Assembly (NCBI GenBank): GCA_910576865.1
Contig: CAJTKE010000002.1
Span: 124,001-188,000, forward strand
Direction: 5' to 3'
Source of the DNA: an uncultured Oscillibacter sp.
GTDB taxonomy: Bacteria; Bacillota; Clostridia; Oscillospirales; Oscillospiraceae
DNA: 64,000 bases
In this document: positions 42,365 to 49,920 of the stretch, in pieces
Layout: the number at the start of each line of letters is the position of its first letter
Numbering within the stretch: the stretch's first letter is position 1
The notes under the pieces: generated by a model
Told to the model about the DNA's origin: nothing
The model's database searches: none
What the model saw: only the letters and a program-made list of their open reading frames with translations
Made by a program: the position numbers and the translations under genes

Positions 42365-44437
42365 TTATTTCGCGCTGGGCTTTTTCGCGGGTTTTTCAGC
42401 TTTGCCCTCCTTGGGGGCCTTCTCCGCCTTGGCGGAGGATTTGACGGTTTTTACCAGGGCCTTGGCGGAGGCCTTCACGGTTTTCCCCGCGGCCTTGGAG
42501 GCCTTCTCCACCGTTTTCACGGCCTTGGGGGCCTTGGGCTCCTTGGCGGCCTTGGGCTTGGGGAAGGTCCCCTCGCCCCGGAGGAACACCGCGCCGAAGG
42601 CGGGGATGCGGATGGCGGCGGAGTACTCCTTGCCATGGGACTCGATGGCTTCCACGGGGACGGGCTCCTTGTCGCCGAAGCCGTCTCCGCCGTATTCCAC
42701 GGCGTCGGTGTTGAACACGGGGGTGTACTGCTTGTGGGCGGGGACGCCCATGCGGTAGCCCTCGTAAGTATTGGGGGAGAAGTTGACGGCGCAGAGGAGG
42801 TCACGGCCCTTCTTGTCCTTCCGGAGGAAGACCACCACGTTGTTGTGGTTGTCGTCCACCACCAGCCACTCGAAGCCCTCCCAGCTGAAATCAATCTCCC
42901 ACAGGGCGGGTTCCTTCTTGTAGAAGGCGTTGGCCTCCTTGAAGAAGCGGTGGACCTTCTGATTCTCCTCACTGTCCAGCAGGTACCAGTCCAGGGACTC
43001 CTTGTCGTTCCACTCGTGCCACTGGCCCAGCTCCGCGCCCATGAAAAGGAGCTTCTTTCCCGGATGGGCCAGGAGGTACGCGTAGAAGCCCCGGGTGCAG
43101 CGGAGCTGGTTGGTGTAGTCGCCGGGCATCTTGCCCACCACGGAGCCCTTCATGTGGACCACCTCGTCGTGGGAGATGGGCAGCACGAAGTTCTCGGAGA
43201 AGGCGTACATCATGGAGAAGGTGATGTCCTTGTGGTGGTCCTGGCGGAACCAGGGGTCCAGCTTCAGGTAGTGGCACATGTCGTTCATCCAGCCCATGTT
43301 CCACTTGAGGTTGAAGCCAAGGCCGCCGATGTCGGCGGGGCGGCTGACCATGGGCCACGCCGTGGACTCCTCGGCGATCATCATGACGCCGGGCTTGGTT
43401 TCAAAGGCCATGGCGTTCAGCTCCCGGAGGAAGTCGATGGCCTCCAGGTTCTCGTGCCCGCCGTACTTGTTGGGGGTCCAGGCGCCGCCCTGGCGGCTGT
43501 AGTCCAGGTAGAGCATGGACGCCACCGCGTCCACCCGCAGGCCGTCGATGTGGCACTCCTCCAGCCAGAAGCGGGCGGAGGAGAAGAGGAAGCTCTTCAC
43601 CTCGGGCCGGCCGTAGTCAAAGACCCGGGTGCCCCAGGAGGCGTGCTCCCACTTGTTGGGGTCGCTGTACTCATAGCAGCAGCCGCCGTCGAACTCATAG
43701 AGCCCGTGGGAGTCCTTGCAGAAGTGGGCGGGAACCCAGTCCAGGATGACGGCGATGCCGTTTTTGTGCATGTGGTTCACGAACCAGAGGAAGTCCTTAG
43801 GCGTGCCGTACCGGGAGGTGGGGGCGAAGTAGCCGGTGCACTGATAGCCCCAGGAGCCGTCGAAGGGGTGCTCCAGCACGGGCAGCAGCTCAATGGCGGT
43901 GTAGCCCATTTCCTTGACGTAGGCGGCCAGCTCTTTGGCCATGTCCTTATAATCATAAAAGTCGCCGTTGGGCCGCTTTTTCCAGGAGCCCAGGTGCACC
44001 TCGTAAATGTTCAGGGGGGAATCGTAGACCTGGTGCTTTTCCTGCCTTGCCAGGAAGGCGGCGTCGGTCCACTTGAAATCCGTCATGTCGTAAAGTTTGC
44101 CGGCGGTGGCGGGACGGGTTTCGCAGTGGAAGGCGTAGGGGTCTGTTTTCAGCCGGACCTCCCCGTCGGGGCCGGTGACGGCGTACTTGTAGGATGTGTA
44201 CTCCGACAGGCCGGGGATGAAGCCCTCCCAGACCTCGCCGTTCCGGGTGAGGGTGTGGACGCCGTTGGTCCACTCGTTGAAATCGCCCACCACGGAAACG
44301 CTCTGAGCGTGGGGGGCCCAGACACGGAAGGTCCAGCCCTCCGCATCCTTTTTCTTATCGGGGTGGGAGCCGAACCAGCGCCAGCCGTCCGTCAGGGTTC
44401 CGGCGTGGAAGCGTTCAGCCTGATCGTGTTTTGCCAT
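42365..44437 (-). CDS. glgB: 1,4-alpha-glucan branching enzyme with a lysine-rich C-terminal tail
   Basis: A 690-residue GH13 branching enzyme with an N-terminal CBM48 domain (GWTFRVWAPHAQSVSVVGDFNEW). Catalytic-domain blocks: YTAIELLPVLEHPFDGSWGYQ, HIDGLRVDAVASMLYLDY (nucleophile Asp), MMIAEESTAWP (acid/base Glu) and LPISHDEVVHMKGS. The enzyme ends near residue 625; the last 65 residues are Lys/Ala/Pro-rich (KAAKEPKAPK, KAEKPAKKPSAK). The ATG at 44437 has GGAGGT; an in-frame TTG 12 codons upstream is less likely. First gene of the cluster. Confidence 0.95.
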   Translation of the reverse strand: MAKHDQAERFHAGTLTDGWRWFGSHPDKKKDAEGWTFRVWAPHAQSVSVVGDFNEWTNGVHTLTRNGEVWEGFIPGLSEYTSYKYAVTGPDGEVRLKTDPYAFHCETRPATAGKLYDMTDFKWTDAAFLARQEKHQVYDSPLNIYEVHLGSWKKRPNGDFYDYKDMAKELAAYVKEMGYTAIELLPVLEHPFDGSWGYQCTGYFAPTSRYGTPKDFLWFVNHMHKNGIAVILDWVPAHFCKDSHGLYEFDGGCCYEYSDPNKWEHASWGTRVFDYGRPEVKSFLFSSARFWLEECHIDGLRVDAVASMLYLDYSRQGGAWTPNKYGGHENLEAIDFLRELNAMAFETKPGVMMIAEESTAWPMVSRPADIGGLGFNLKWNMGWMNDMCHYLKLDPWFRQDHHKDITFSMMYAFSENFVLPISHDEVVHMKGSVVGKMPGDYTNQLRCTRGFYAYLLAHPGKKLLFMGAELGQWHEWNDKESLDWYLLDSEENQKVHRFFKEANAFYKKEPALWEIDFSWEGFEWLVVDDNHNNVVVFLRKDKKGRDLLCAVNFSPNTYEGYRMGVPAHKQYTPVFNTDAVEYGGDGFGDKEPVPVEAIESHGKEYSAAIRIPAFGAVFLRGEGTFPKPKAAKEPKAPKAVKTVEKASKAAGKTVKASAKALVKTVKSSAKAEKAPKEGKAEKPAKKPSAK

Positions 44438-44592
44438 AGTCAACCTCCGTGCATAGCCGCGGAAGCTCTTCAAGACCCGCGGCTGCCGCTTGTGGGCGAG
44501 CGGCCCGCCGATTTCCCGGGCGTCCCTTCGGGACGCCGCGCCCGCCGTCCGGCGCGGCGGGCTGTGCCATGTAGAAAAACGATTAGCTATTC
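44438..44592 (-). promoter_or_regulatory. Structured 5' leader of glgB
   Basis: About 155 bases between the mapped promoter and glgB. Three hairpins follow each other on the minus strand: 8 bp (44540-44547 with 44555-44562), 8 bp with a TTC-type 3-base loop (44519-44526 with 44530-44537) and 7 bp (44456-44462 with 44477-44483). None is followed by a T-run. I recognise no known riboswitch class. Confidence 0.5.
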
Positions 44593-44598
44593 TGGAAT

Positions 44599-44627
44599 AT
44601 TATACTTCTTTTCAAAAATAGCGTCAA
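44599..44627 (-). promoter_or_regulatory. Promoter of the glgB-glgC-glgD cluster
   Basis: Minus-strand TTGACG (44622-44627), 17-bp spacer, TATAAT (44599-44604). Near consensus. Confidence 0.75.
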
Positions 44628-44777
44628 GGACGGTCCTGTCGAAAATGACCCCCATCTTTTAGCATGTTCCCCCAAATCTGCTTCAAGATTCACAATATTT
44701 TTTGGTTACCTTCGGCAAAATGTTCAAAACTTGGAGAGAAAACTGGAGATGTGTGCCAACAAAAATATGGCGGACCG

Positions 44778-44806
44778 TTGATTTCGCCGCCGGGTTGCGG
44801 TATGAT
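44778..44806 (+). promoter_or_regulatory. Promoter of the TSUP transporter gene
   Basis: TTGATT (44778-44783), 17-bp spacer, TATGAT (44801-44806), 43 bp before the start. The 170 bp between this and the glgB promoter show no gene. Confidence 0.6.
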
Positions 44807-44848
44807 ATCACTTCAGTTCCACTCAACAGTCTTCAGGAGGTTTTTTTC

Positions 44849-45661
44849 ATGGTTCAGGCTCTGACGGCCCTGCGGATCGACGGCTTCCCCCTCTGGGTGG
44901 TGCTGCTGGTCTGCGTGGGCGTGTTCCTGGCGTCCTTCATGGACGCCATCGCCGGGGGCGGCGGCATCATCTCCGTTCCCACCCACCTCATTGCCTTCGG
45001 CAGTCTTCCGGCGCCCTACGCCCTGGGGACCAACAAGGTTTCCGCCGCCATCGGCACCTGCTTTTCCACCGGCCGGTTCATCAAAAACGGCTACGTCAAC
45101 TGGCGGCTCTTCGGCCCGGCCATCGCCTTCGCCCTGGCGGGCTCCGCCATCGGCACCTGGCTTCAGCACCTGACGCCGGACGCGGTGCTGAAATACCTGC
45201 TGCTCTTCGTGCTTCCCGTGGTGGCCTTCATCACCCTCCGGGGCCGGGAGTGGCCCGATGAGCCGGGGGAGATCGAGCTGAAAAAACAGCTGGCCATCAT
45301 CTGGGCGGCGTCCCTCGTCATCGGCGGCTATGACGGCTATTACGGCCCCGGCACGGGGACCTTTCTGATGATCGTCTTCATCCGGGCGGCGAAGCTGGAC
45401 ACCCGCCACGCGGCGGGAGGCGTGAAGGTCATCAACCTCTCTTCCAACATCGGCAGTCTGGTGACCCAGATGGTCTCTGGCTATGTGTACTGGGGCGTGG
45501 GCCTCACCGCCGCCGCGGCCTCCATCGCGGGGCACTACATCGGCTCCGGCCTCGCCATCAAAAACGGCAGCAGAATCGTCCGGCCCACGGTCATCGTCGT
45601 GCTGATCCTGCTGACGCTGAAGGTGGGCAGCGAGCTTCTGTTTCCTGATTTCTGGGGGTGA
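44849..45661 (+). CDS. TSUP family (TauE/SafE-like) anion exporter
   Basis: A 270-residue membrane protein with about eight hydrophobic segments. The TSUP hallmark DAIAGGGGIISVPTHLIAFGSLPAPYALGTNK sits in the first repeat, and its echo GYDGYYGPGTGTFLMI with KVINLSSN in the second. The family moves sulfite, sulfoacetate, sulfolactate or other small organic anions; the substrate is not predictable here. AGGAGG precedes the ATG by 8 bases. A racemase gene follows 4 bp later. Confidence 0.9.
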   Translation: MVQALTALRIDGFPLWVVLLVCVGVFLASFMDAIAGGGGIISVPTHLIAFGSLPAPYALGTNKVSAAIGTCFSTGRFIKNGYVNWRLFGPAIAFALAGSAIGTWLQHLTPDAVLKYLLLFVLPVVAFITLRGREWPDEPGEIELKKQLAIIWAASLVIGGYDGYYGPGTGTFLMIVFIRAAKLDTRHAAGGVKVINLSSNIGSLVTQMVSGYVYWGVGLTAAAASIAGHYIGSGLAIKNGSRIVRPTVIVVLILLTLKVGSELLFPDFWG

Positions 45662-45665
45662 GCGG

Positions 45666-46373
45666 ATGAAGAAAACCATCGGCATTCTGGGCGGCATGGG
45701 CCCCATGGCCACGGCGGACCTGTTCCAGAAAATCACGGCCCTCACCGACGCCGCCGGAGACAACGAGCACATCCGGGTTTACATCGACAGCAACACCTCC
45801 ATCCCGGACCGCACCGCCGCCATCCTGGCCGGCGGGGAGGACCCGGTCCCCGCCATGGCGGACGCCCTGCGCCATCTGGAGCTCTGCGGGGCGGACTGTG
45901 TCATCATGCCCTGCAACACCGCCCACTGTTTTCTGCCCCGGCTGAAACCCCTGACGGAGCTGCCCTTCCTCAGCATGATCGAGGCGGCGGCGTCGGCCTG
46001 CCGGGCCCGCTTCCCCGGAAAGTCCGTCGGGATTCTGGCGACAAAGGGCACCCTGGCGGCGGGACTCTATCAGGAGGCCCTGGCGGCGCGGGGCGCGCCC
46101 TTCCTGGTCCCGGACGAGGCGGAGCGGGACGCCCTGATGGAGGTCATCTACCAGGGCGTGAAGGCCGGGGCCCCGCCGGAGTCTTACCGGGAGGCCTTCC
46201 TCTCCGTCACGGAGGGCATGGCGGCGCGGGGGGCGGAATGCTTCCTCCTGGCCTGCACGGAGCTGCCCCTGGCGGTTCGGGAGCTGGGGCTGGACCTGCC
46301 CCGGGTGGACCCCACGGAGGAGCTGGCGAAGGCCGCCATCCGCTTTTGCGGGTATCGGGTGAAGGGCGAGTGA
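45666..46373 (+). CDS. Aspartate/glutamate racemase family protein
   Basis: A 235-residue cofactor-independent racemase. It begins KKTIGILGGMGPMATADLF, and the two catalytic cysteines lie in IMPCNTAH (Cys83) and LACTELPL (Cys197), both in the expected context. It probably interconverts L- and D-aspartate (or glutamate). It lies 4 bp after the TSUP gene, and an amino acid/dicarboxylate symporter follows after a terminator, a suggestive but unproven grouping. Confidence 0.9.
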   Translation: MKKTIGILGGMGPMATADLFQKITALTDAAGDNEHIRVYIDSNTSIPDRTAAILAGGEDPVPAMADALRHLELCGADCVIMPCNTAHCFLPRLKPLTELPFLSMIEAAASACRARFPGKSVGILATKGTLAAGLYQEALAARGAPFLVPDEAERDALMEVIYQGVKAGAPPESYREAFLSVTEGMAARGAECFLLACTELPLAVRELGLDLPRVDPTEELAKAAIRFCGYRVKGE

Positions 46374-46379
46374 GCATCG

Positions 46380-46425
46380 AGGCGGGATGTCTGGCAATAT
46401 TGTCTGACATCCTGCCTTTGTTCAC
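46380..46425 (+). terminator. Terminator after the racemase gene
   Basis: A 12-bp stem with one G-U pair (46380-46391 with 46406-46417), then TTGTTC; moderately T-rich. Confidence 0.65.
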
Positions 46426-46464
46426 GCTTTTTTCATAGTTTTTTCACAATCTTTCCATTTGCTC

Positions 46465-46493
46465 TTTACATTTCCTGACAGCTTTGGTATAAT
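46465..46493 (+). promoter_or_regulatory. Promoter of the symporter gene
   Basis: TTTACA (46465-46470), 17-bp spacer, TATAAT (46488-46493), followed by a 98-bp untranslated leader. Confidence 0.65.
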
Positions 46494-46591
46494 GTGAACA
46501 ATTTGGAGCGGACCTTCGGCGGGCGGCTTTGTCCAAAACGGAAGCCCACACGGGAGAGCCCCGAAAATTTTATTTTTTATGAGGTGAATGT

Positions 46592-47809
46592 ATGAAGAAG
46601 AAAAACAACCTGCCGATGCGGATACTGGTTGCGCTTTTCGCCGGTATCGTGGTGGGCTTGGTCTGCTATTTCACCGGCCTGGCGGACTTCACCGCGACGT
46701 ATTTGAAGCCCTTCGGCGACATCTTCGTGAACCTGCTGAAGTTCATCGTGGTGCCTGTGGTGCTCCTCTCCATGATCGACGGCATCCTCTCCATGGGCGA
46801 CATGAAGCAGGTGGGCTCCGTGGGCGTGAAGACGGTGGCCTACTTCCTGGTGACCACGGCCATCGCCTGCGTCATCGGCTTGGTCTTCGCCAACATCTTC
46901 ATGGGCGCGGGCCTGTTCCCGGACCTCTCCGCGGAGCTGGGCGCGGCGGAGTACGAGCCCAAGGCCTTCAACGGCTTCATGTCCGTGCTGGTGGACATCT
47001 TCCCCAGCAACATGTGGGGCGCGTTTGTCAACGCCAACATGCTCCAGGTCATCGTGGTCTCCCTGTTCTTCGGCGGGGCCATCATGATGGCGGGGGAAAA
47101 GGGCAAGCTCTGCCGGGACTTGGTGAGTTCCATGTACGCCGTCATTGAAAGGCTGATGGAGTTCGTCATCTCCCTGTCTCCCATCGGCGTGTTCACCTAC
47201 ATGGCGTGGGTCACCGCCACCCAGGGCGCGGCCATTCTGGGCTCGCTCTTCCTGGTCATTCTCTGCGCGTACATCGGCTACATCGTCCACGCCGTCCTGG
47301 TCTACTCCCTGTCCGCCCAGATCTTCGTGGGCATGAGCCCCGCCAGGTTCTTCAAGGGCGCTTTCGCGGCCATGATTTTCGCCTTCACCTCCACGTCCTC
47401 CGCGGCCACCCTGCCGGTCTCCAAGGAGTGCGCCCATGAGCTGGGGGCCAAGGACGACGTCGCGGCCTTCGTCCTGCCCCTGGGCTCCACCATCAATATG
47501 GACGGCACGGCCATCTACCAGTGCGTGGCCACGGTGTTCATCGCCTCCTGCGCGGGCATCCACCTGACCCTGGGGCAGATGGTGATCGTGGTGGTCACCG
47601 CCACCCTGGCCTCCATCGGCACCGCCGGCGTCTCCGGCGCGGGCATGATCATGCTGGCCATGGTGCTGGAGACCCTGGGAATTCCCGTGGCGTACATCGG
47701 CCTCATCGTGGCGGTGGACCGGCTCTTCGACATGGGCCGCACCTGCCTGAACGTCACCGGCGACATCGCCTGCTCCCTCTGCGTCAGCAAGTGGCAGGAG
47801 AAGAAGTGA
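46592..47809 (+). CDS. Dicarboxylate/amino acid:cation symporter (DAACS family)
   Basis: A 405-residue transporter of the GltP/SstT/DctA fold. Hairpin and unwound-helix motifs are readable: FTSTSSAATLPVS (HP1 serine-rich), LGSTINMDGTAIYQ (TM7 NMDGT) and SIGTAGVSGAGMIML (HP2), then DRLFDMGRTCLNVTGD (TM8). It imports acidic amino acids, serine/threonine or C4-dicarboxylates with Na+ or H+; SstT-like specificity is possible. Its own promoter and leader make it monocistronic. Confidence 0.93.
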   Translation: MKKKNNLPMRILVALFAGIVVGLVCYFTGLADFTATYLKPFGDIFVNLLKFIVVPVVLLSMIDGILSMGDMKQVGSVGVKTVAYFLVTTAIACVIGLVFANIFMGAGLFPDLSAELGAAEYEPKAFNGFMSVLVDIFPSNMWGAFVNANMLQVIVVSLFFGGAIMMAGEKGKLCRDLVSSMYAVIERLMEFVISLSPIGVFTYMAWVTATQGAAILGSLFLVILCAYIGYIVHAVLVYSLSAQIFVGMSPARFFKGAFAAMIFAFTSTSSAATLPVSKECAHELGAKDDVAAFVLPLGSTINMDGTAIYQCVATVFIASCAGIHLTLGQMVIVVVTATLASIGTAGVSGAGMIMLAMVLETLGIPVAYIGLIVAVDRLFDMGRTCLNVTGDIACSLCVSKWQEKK

Positions 47810-47873
47810 TTCTTTCCTCCGCCTCCCGGCGGCAAGCCGGGGCGGAGCGGCTCGCCATCCACGCATAATTTTT

Positions 47874-47938
47874 CCAGCCTCCGCACAGAATGGAGAGGCG
47901 GCGCTGCCGCGACTTCATCCGGGCGGAGGCTGGTTTTT
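47874..47938 (+). promoter_or_regulatory. Hairpin enclosing the ribosome-binding site of the DUF6512 gene
   Basis: An 11-bp perfect stem (47874-47884 with 47923-47933) followed by TTTTT and immediately by the ATG. The 3' arm contains the only GGAGG of the next gene. It can act as a terminator for the symporter gene and would also block the ribosome site. Confidence 0.6.
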
Positions 47939-48472
47939 ATGAGGAGGAAGCTGTTTTTCTGGGAGCTGGGGGGCTTTCTGTTCACCGGGGCGCTGGGGGT
48001 GCTCCTCCACTTTGTTTACGAGTGGAGCGGCGGCAGCGTGCTGGCGGCGTGGTTCTCCGCCGTCAATGAGTCCACCTGGGAGCACATGAAGCTGCTGTTC
48101 GTGCCCCTGTTCCTGTTCTCCGTGGTCCAGGTCTGTCTCATGGGGCGGAACTACCCCAACCTCCCGGCGGTCCGGGCCGTCAGCATTCTGGCGGGGGTGA
48201 CTCTGATTCCCGTCCTGTTCTATACCTACACCGGCGCTCTGGGCCGTCACGTGGTCTGGGTGGACATCGCCATCTTCTTCCTGGCGGACCTGGGGGCCTT
48301 CGCCCTGGACTTTTGGCTGCTCCGGCGGGGGAAGCTCTCCGCCGGGTGGATGCAGCTTGCGGGGCTGGCGGCACTGTGGGGGCTGGCTTTCTGCTTCGTG
48401 TGGTGCACCTTCCGCCCGCCCTGCCTGCCCCTGTGGCAGGACCCGGTGACGGGTATGTACGGCATTTCTTGA
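47939..48472 (+). CDS. DUF6512 family membrane protein
   Basis: A 177-residue protein with about five or six hydrophobic segments. The pattern WELGGFLFTGALGVLLHFVYEWSGG followed by FSAVNESTWEHMKLLFVPLFLF matches my recollection of DUF6512; the charged NESTWEH loop is the hallmark. Function unknown. The ribosome-binding GGAGG lies 9 bases before the ATG, inside the stem described upstream. A short terminator follows. Confidence 0.8.
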   Translation: MRRKLFFWELGGFLFTGALGVLLHFVYEWSGGSVLAAWFSAVNESTWEHMKLLFVPLFLFSVVQVCLMGRNYPNLPAVRAVSILAGVTLIPVLFYTYTGALGRHVVWVDIAIFFLADLGAFALDFWLLRRGKLSAGWMQLAGLAALWGLAFCFVWCTFRPPCLPLWQDPVTGMYGIS

Positions 48473-48473
48473 G

Positions 48474-48494
48474 AACGCCCCTCGGGGCGTTTTC
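48474..48494 (+). terminator. Terminator after the DUF6512 gene
   Basis: AACGCCCC paired with GGGGCGTT (48474-48481 with 48484-48491), then TTTCG. Directly after the stop codon. Confidence 0.75.
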
Positions 48495-48533
48495 GCCGTT
48501 TTGGAATTTACTGTGAATTTGTGCCCGTCCGGC

Positions 48534-48563
48534 TTGACCGATGGCCGTTTGGGGGAGTATAAT
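48534..48563 (+). promoter_or_regulatory. Promoter of the xpaC-telA group
   Basis: TTGACC (48534-48539), 18-bp spacer, TATAAT (48558-48563), 40 bp before xpaC. Confidence 0.65.
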
Positions 48564-48603
48564 GTACTGACTTGTGAAACGCGCCATGAATGGAGGTCCT
48601 GCT

Positions 48604-49323
48604 ATGACGGCCAGACGAAAACCCGTCGCCCCCTTTTACGCCGTGGCGGCGCTGTGGCTGCTGGGTGGGCTGTTCCTGCCCCTGTATTCCAAAACGGCCA
48701 TCGTCCTGATGGCGCTGGCCTCGGCGGCGGTGTTCCTCGCCGTGGGCAGGCTCTGCCGGGGGGCGGAGGCCAGGCCCGCCGGGGCGGAGAAGAAGGAAGA
48801 GGCGAAGGCCCCTGAAAAACCCAAGGAGGAGCCCTCCACCGGAAACCCGGAGCTGGACAAGGTCATCAAGGACGGGAAGCTGGCCCTGGGCGAGATGAGG
48901 CGGCTGGACGACAACATCGCCGACCCCGGCGTCTCCGCCGACATCGTGCGGCTGAGCCAGGTGTCCGAGAAGATCTTCCAGGCCGTGAGGGACGACCCGG
49001 AGAAGCTCCCTCAGATCCGCCAGTTCATGAACTACTACCTGCCCACCACCTTGAAGCTGCTGAACACCTACGACCGCATGAGCGGGGCCGGGGTCTCCGG
49101 AGAGAACATCGACGGAACCAAGACCAAGGTGGAGGACATGCTGAAAACCATCGTCCGGGCCTTCGAGAAGCAGCTGGACGCCCTCTACGGGTCCGACGCC
49201 CTGGATATCTCCACGGACATCCAGGTGATGGAGACCCTGCTGGCCCGGGAGGGCCTGACGGAGCCGGAGATGAAGGCGGAACCTGTCCAGACAGACGGCA
49301 CGGACATCAGGCTGGAGCTGTGA
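48604..49323 (+). CDS. xpaC: XpaC-like protein (5-bromo-4-chloroindolyl phosphate hydrolysis family)
   Basis: A 239-residue protein with two N-terminal membrane helices (YAVAALWLLGGLFLPLY and AIVLMALASAAVFLAV), a charged Lys/Glu linker, and a helical cytosolic domain (ELDKVIKDGKLALGEMRRLDD, IVRLSQVSEKIFQAV, FMNYYLPTTLKLLNTYDRM). This matches XpaC, which is regularly paired with TelA. The biochemical activity is unclear despite the family name. The ATG at 48604 has GGAGGT. TelA follows two small membrane genes later. Confidence 0.85.
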   Translation: MTARRKPVAPFYAVAALWLLGGLFLPLYSKTAIVLMALASAAVFLAVGRLCRGAEARPAGAEKKEEAKAPEKPKEEPSTGNPELDKVIKDGKLALGEMRRLDDNIADPGVSADIVRLSQVSEKIFQAVRDDPEKLPQIRQFMNYYLPTTLKLLNTYDRMSGAGVSGENIDGTKTKVEDMLKTIVRAFEKQLDALYGSDALDISTDIQVMETLLAREGLTEPEMKAEPVQTDGTDIRLEL

Positions 49324-49338
49324 GGGAAGGGAGGGGCC

Positions 49339-49701
49339 ATGAAAAACCTGACGGTGAAGGCGGTGGACACGGTCCTGTACGCGGCGTGCGGCGGGCTGTT
49401 CCTGTGGATGGCCTGGGACCGGGAGATTGGCTTCTACACCCTGATTGGCGCAAGCCTCCTGGTCCTGGCGGCCTGGGAGGGCTGGGCCTGGGTCCGGGAC
49501 TACCGGGCGGGCCGGAACGAGAAGCGTGAATGGGACCCCTCCATGACCGTGGCTTTTATTCTGGTGGCCGTGGTCCAGGTGCGTAAGGCCATTACCGAAC
49601 CCTATGGTATCAACCCGCTGATAGCGGCCGGCTGGGTTTTCATCAGCGCGGTGTACACTGTGAGGACCGTCCGGGGACTCCGGGCGGAGAATGAGAATTG
49701 A
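49339..49701 (+). CDS. Hypothetical membrane protein, 120 residues
   Basis: An ORF with an AGGGAGGGG site and about four hydrophobic segments: LYAACGGLFLWMAWD, FYTLIGASLLVLAAWEGW, MTVAFILVAVVQV and INPLIAAGWVFISAVY. I recognise no family. It lies between xpaC and telA on the same strand with 12-15 bp gaps, so it is likely a membrane partner of that system. Codon use matches neighbours. Confidence 0.75.
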   Translation: MKNLTVKAVDTVLYAACGGLFLWMAWDREIGFYTLIGASLLVLAAWEGWAWVRDYRAGRNEKREWDPSMTVAFILVAVVQVRKAITEPYGINPLIAAGWVFISAVYTVRTVRGLRAENEN

Positions 49702-49713
49702 GGAGGAAGAATT

Positions 49714-49920
49714 ATGAAAAACCGAAATCCCGTTTATCTGTTCATCTCCATCCTGGAGGGCATGCTCTCCGGGGGCTACTTCTATCTGGCGAAGAAGGAG
49801 CGGGACCCCCTGCACGTGGTGACCGGCTGCGTGTGGATGGCCGTCTCCGTGCTCCACGGACTGATGAGCACCCGGGAGGAGGACCACCTCCTGCTGGTGG
49901 AGGAGGAAGACTATGAGTGA
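49714..49920 (+). CDS. Hypothetical small membrane protein, 68 residues
   Basis: A short ORF with two hydrophobic stretches (VYLFISILEGMLSGGYFYLA and VTGCVWMAVSVLHGLM) and an acidic C-terminus (EEDHLLLVEEEDYE). GAGGAGGA precedes the ATG. It overlaps telA by 8 bases, and the acidic tail codons (GAGGAGGAAG) double as the telA ribosome-binding site. Family unknown; probably part of the xpaC-telA unit. Confidence 0.72.
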   Translation: MKNRNPVYLFISILEGMLSGGYFYLAKKERDPLHVVTGCVWMAVSVLHGLMSTREEDHLLLVEEEDYE

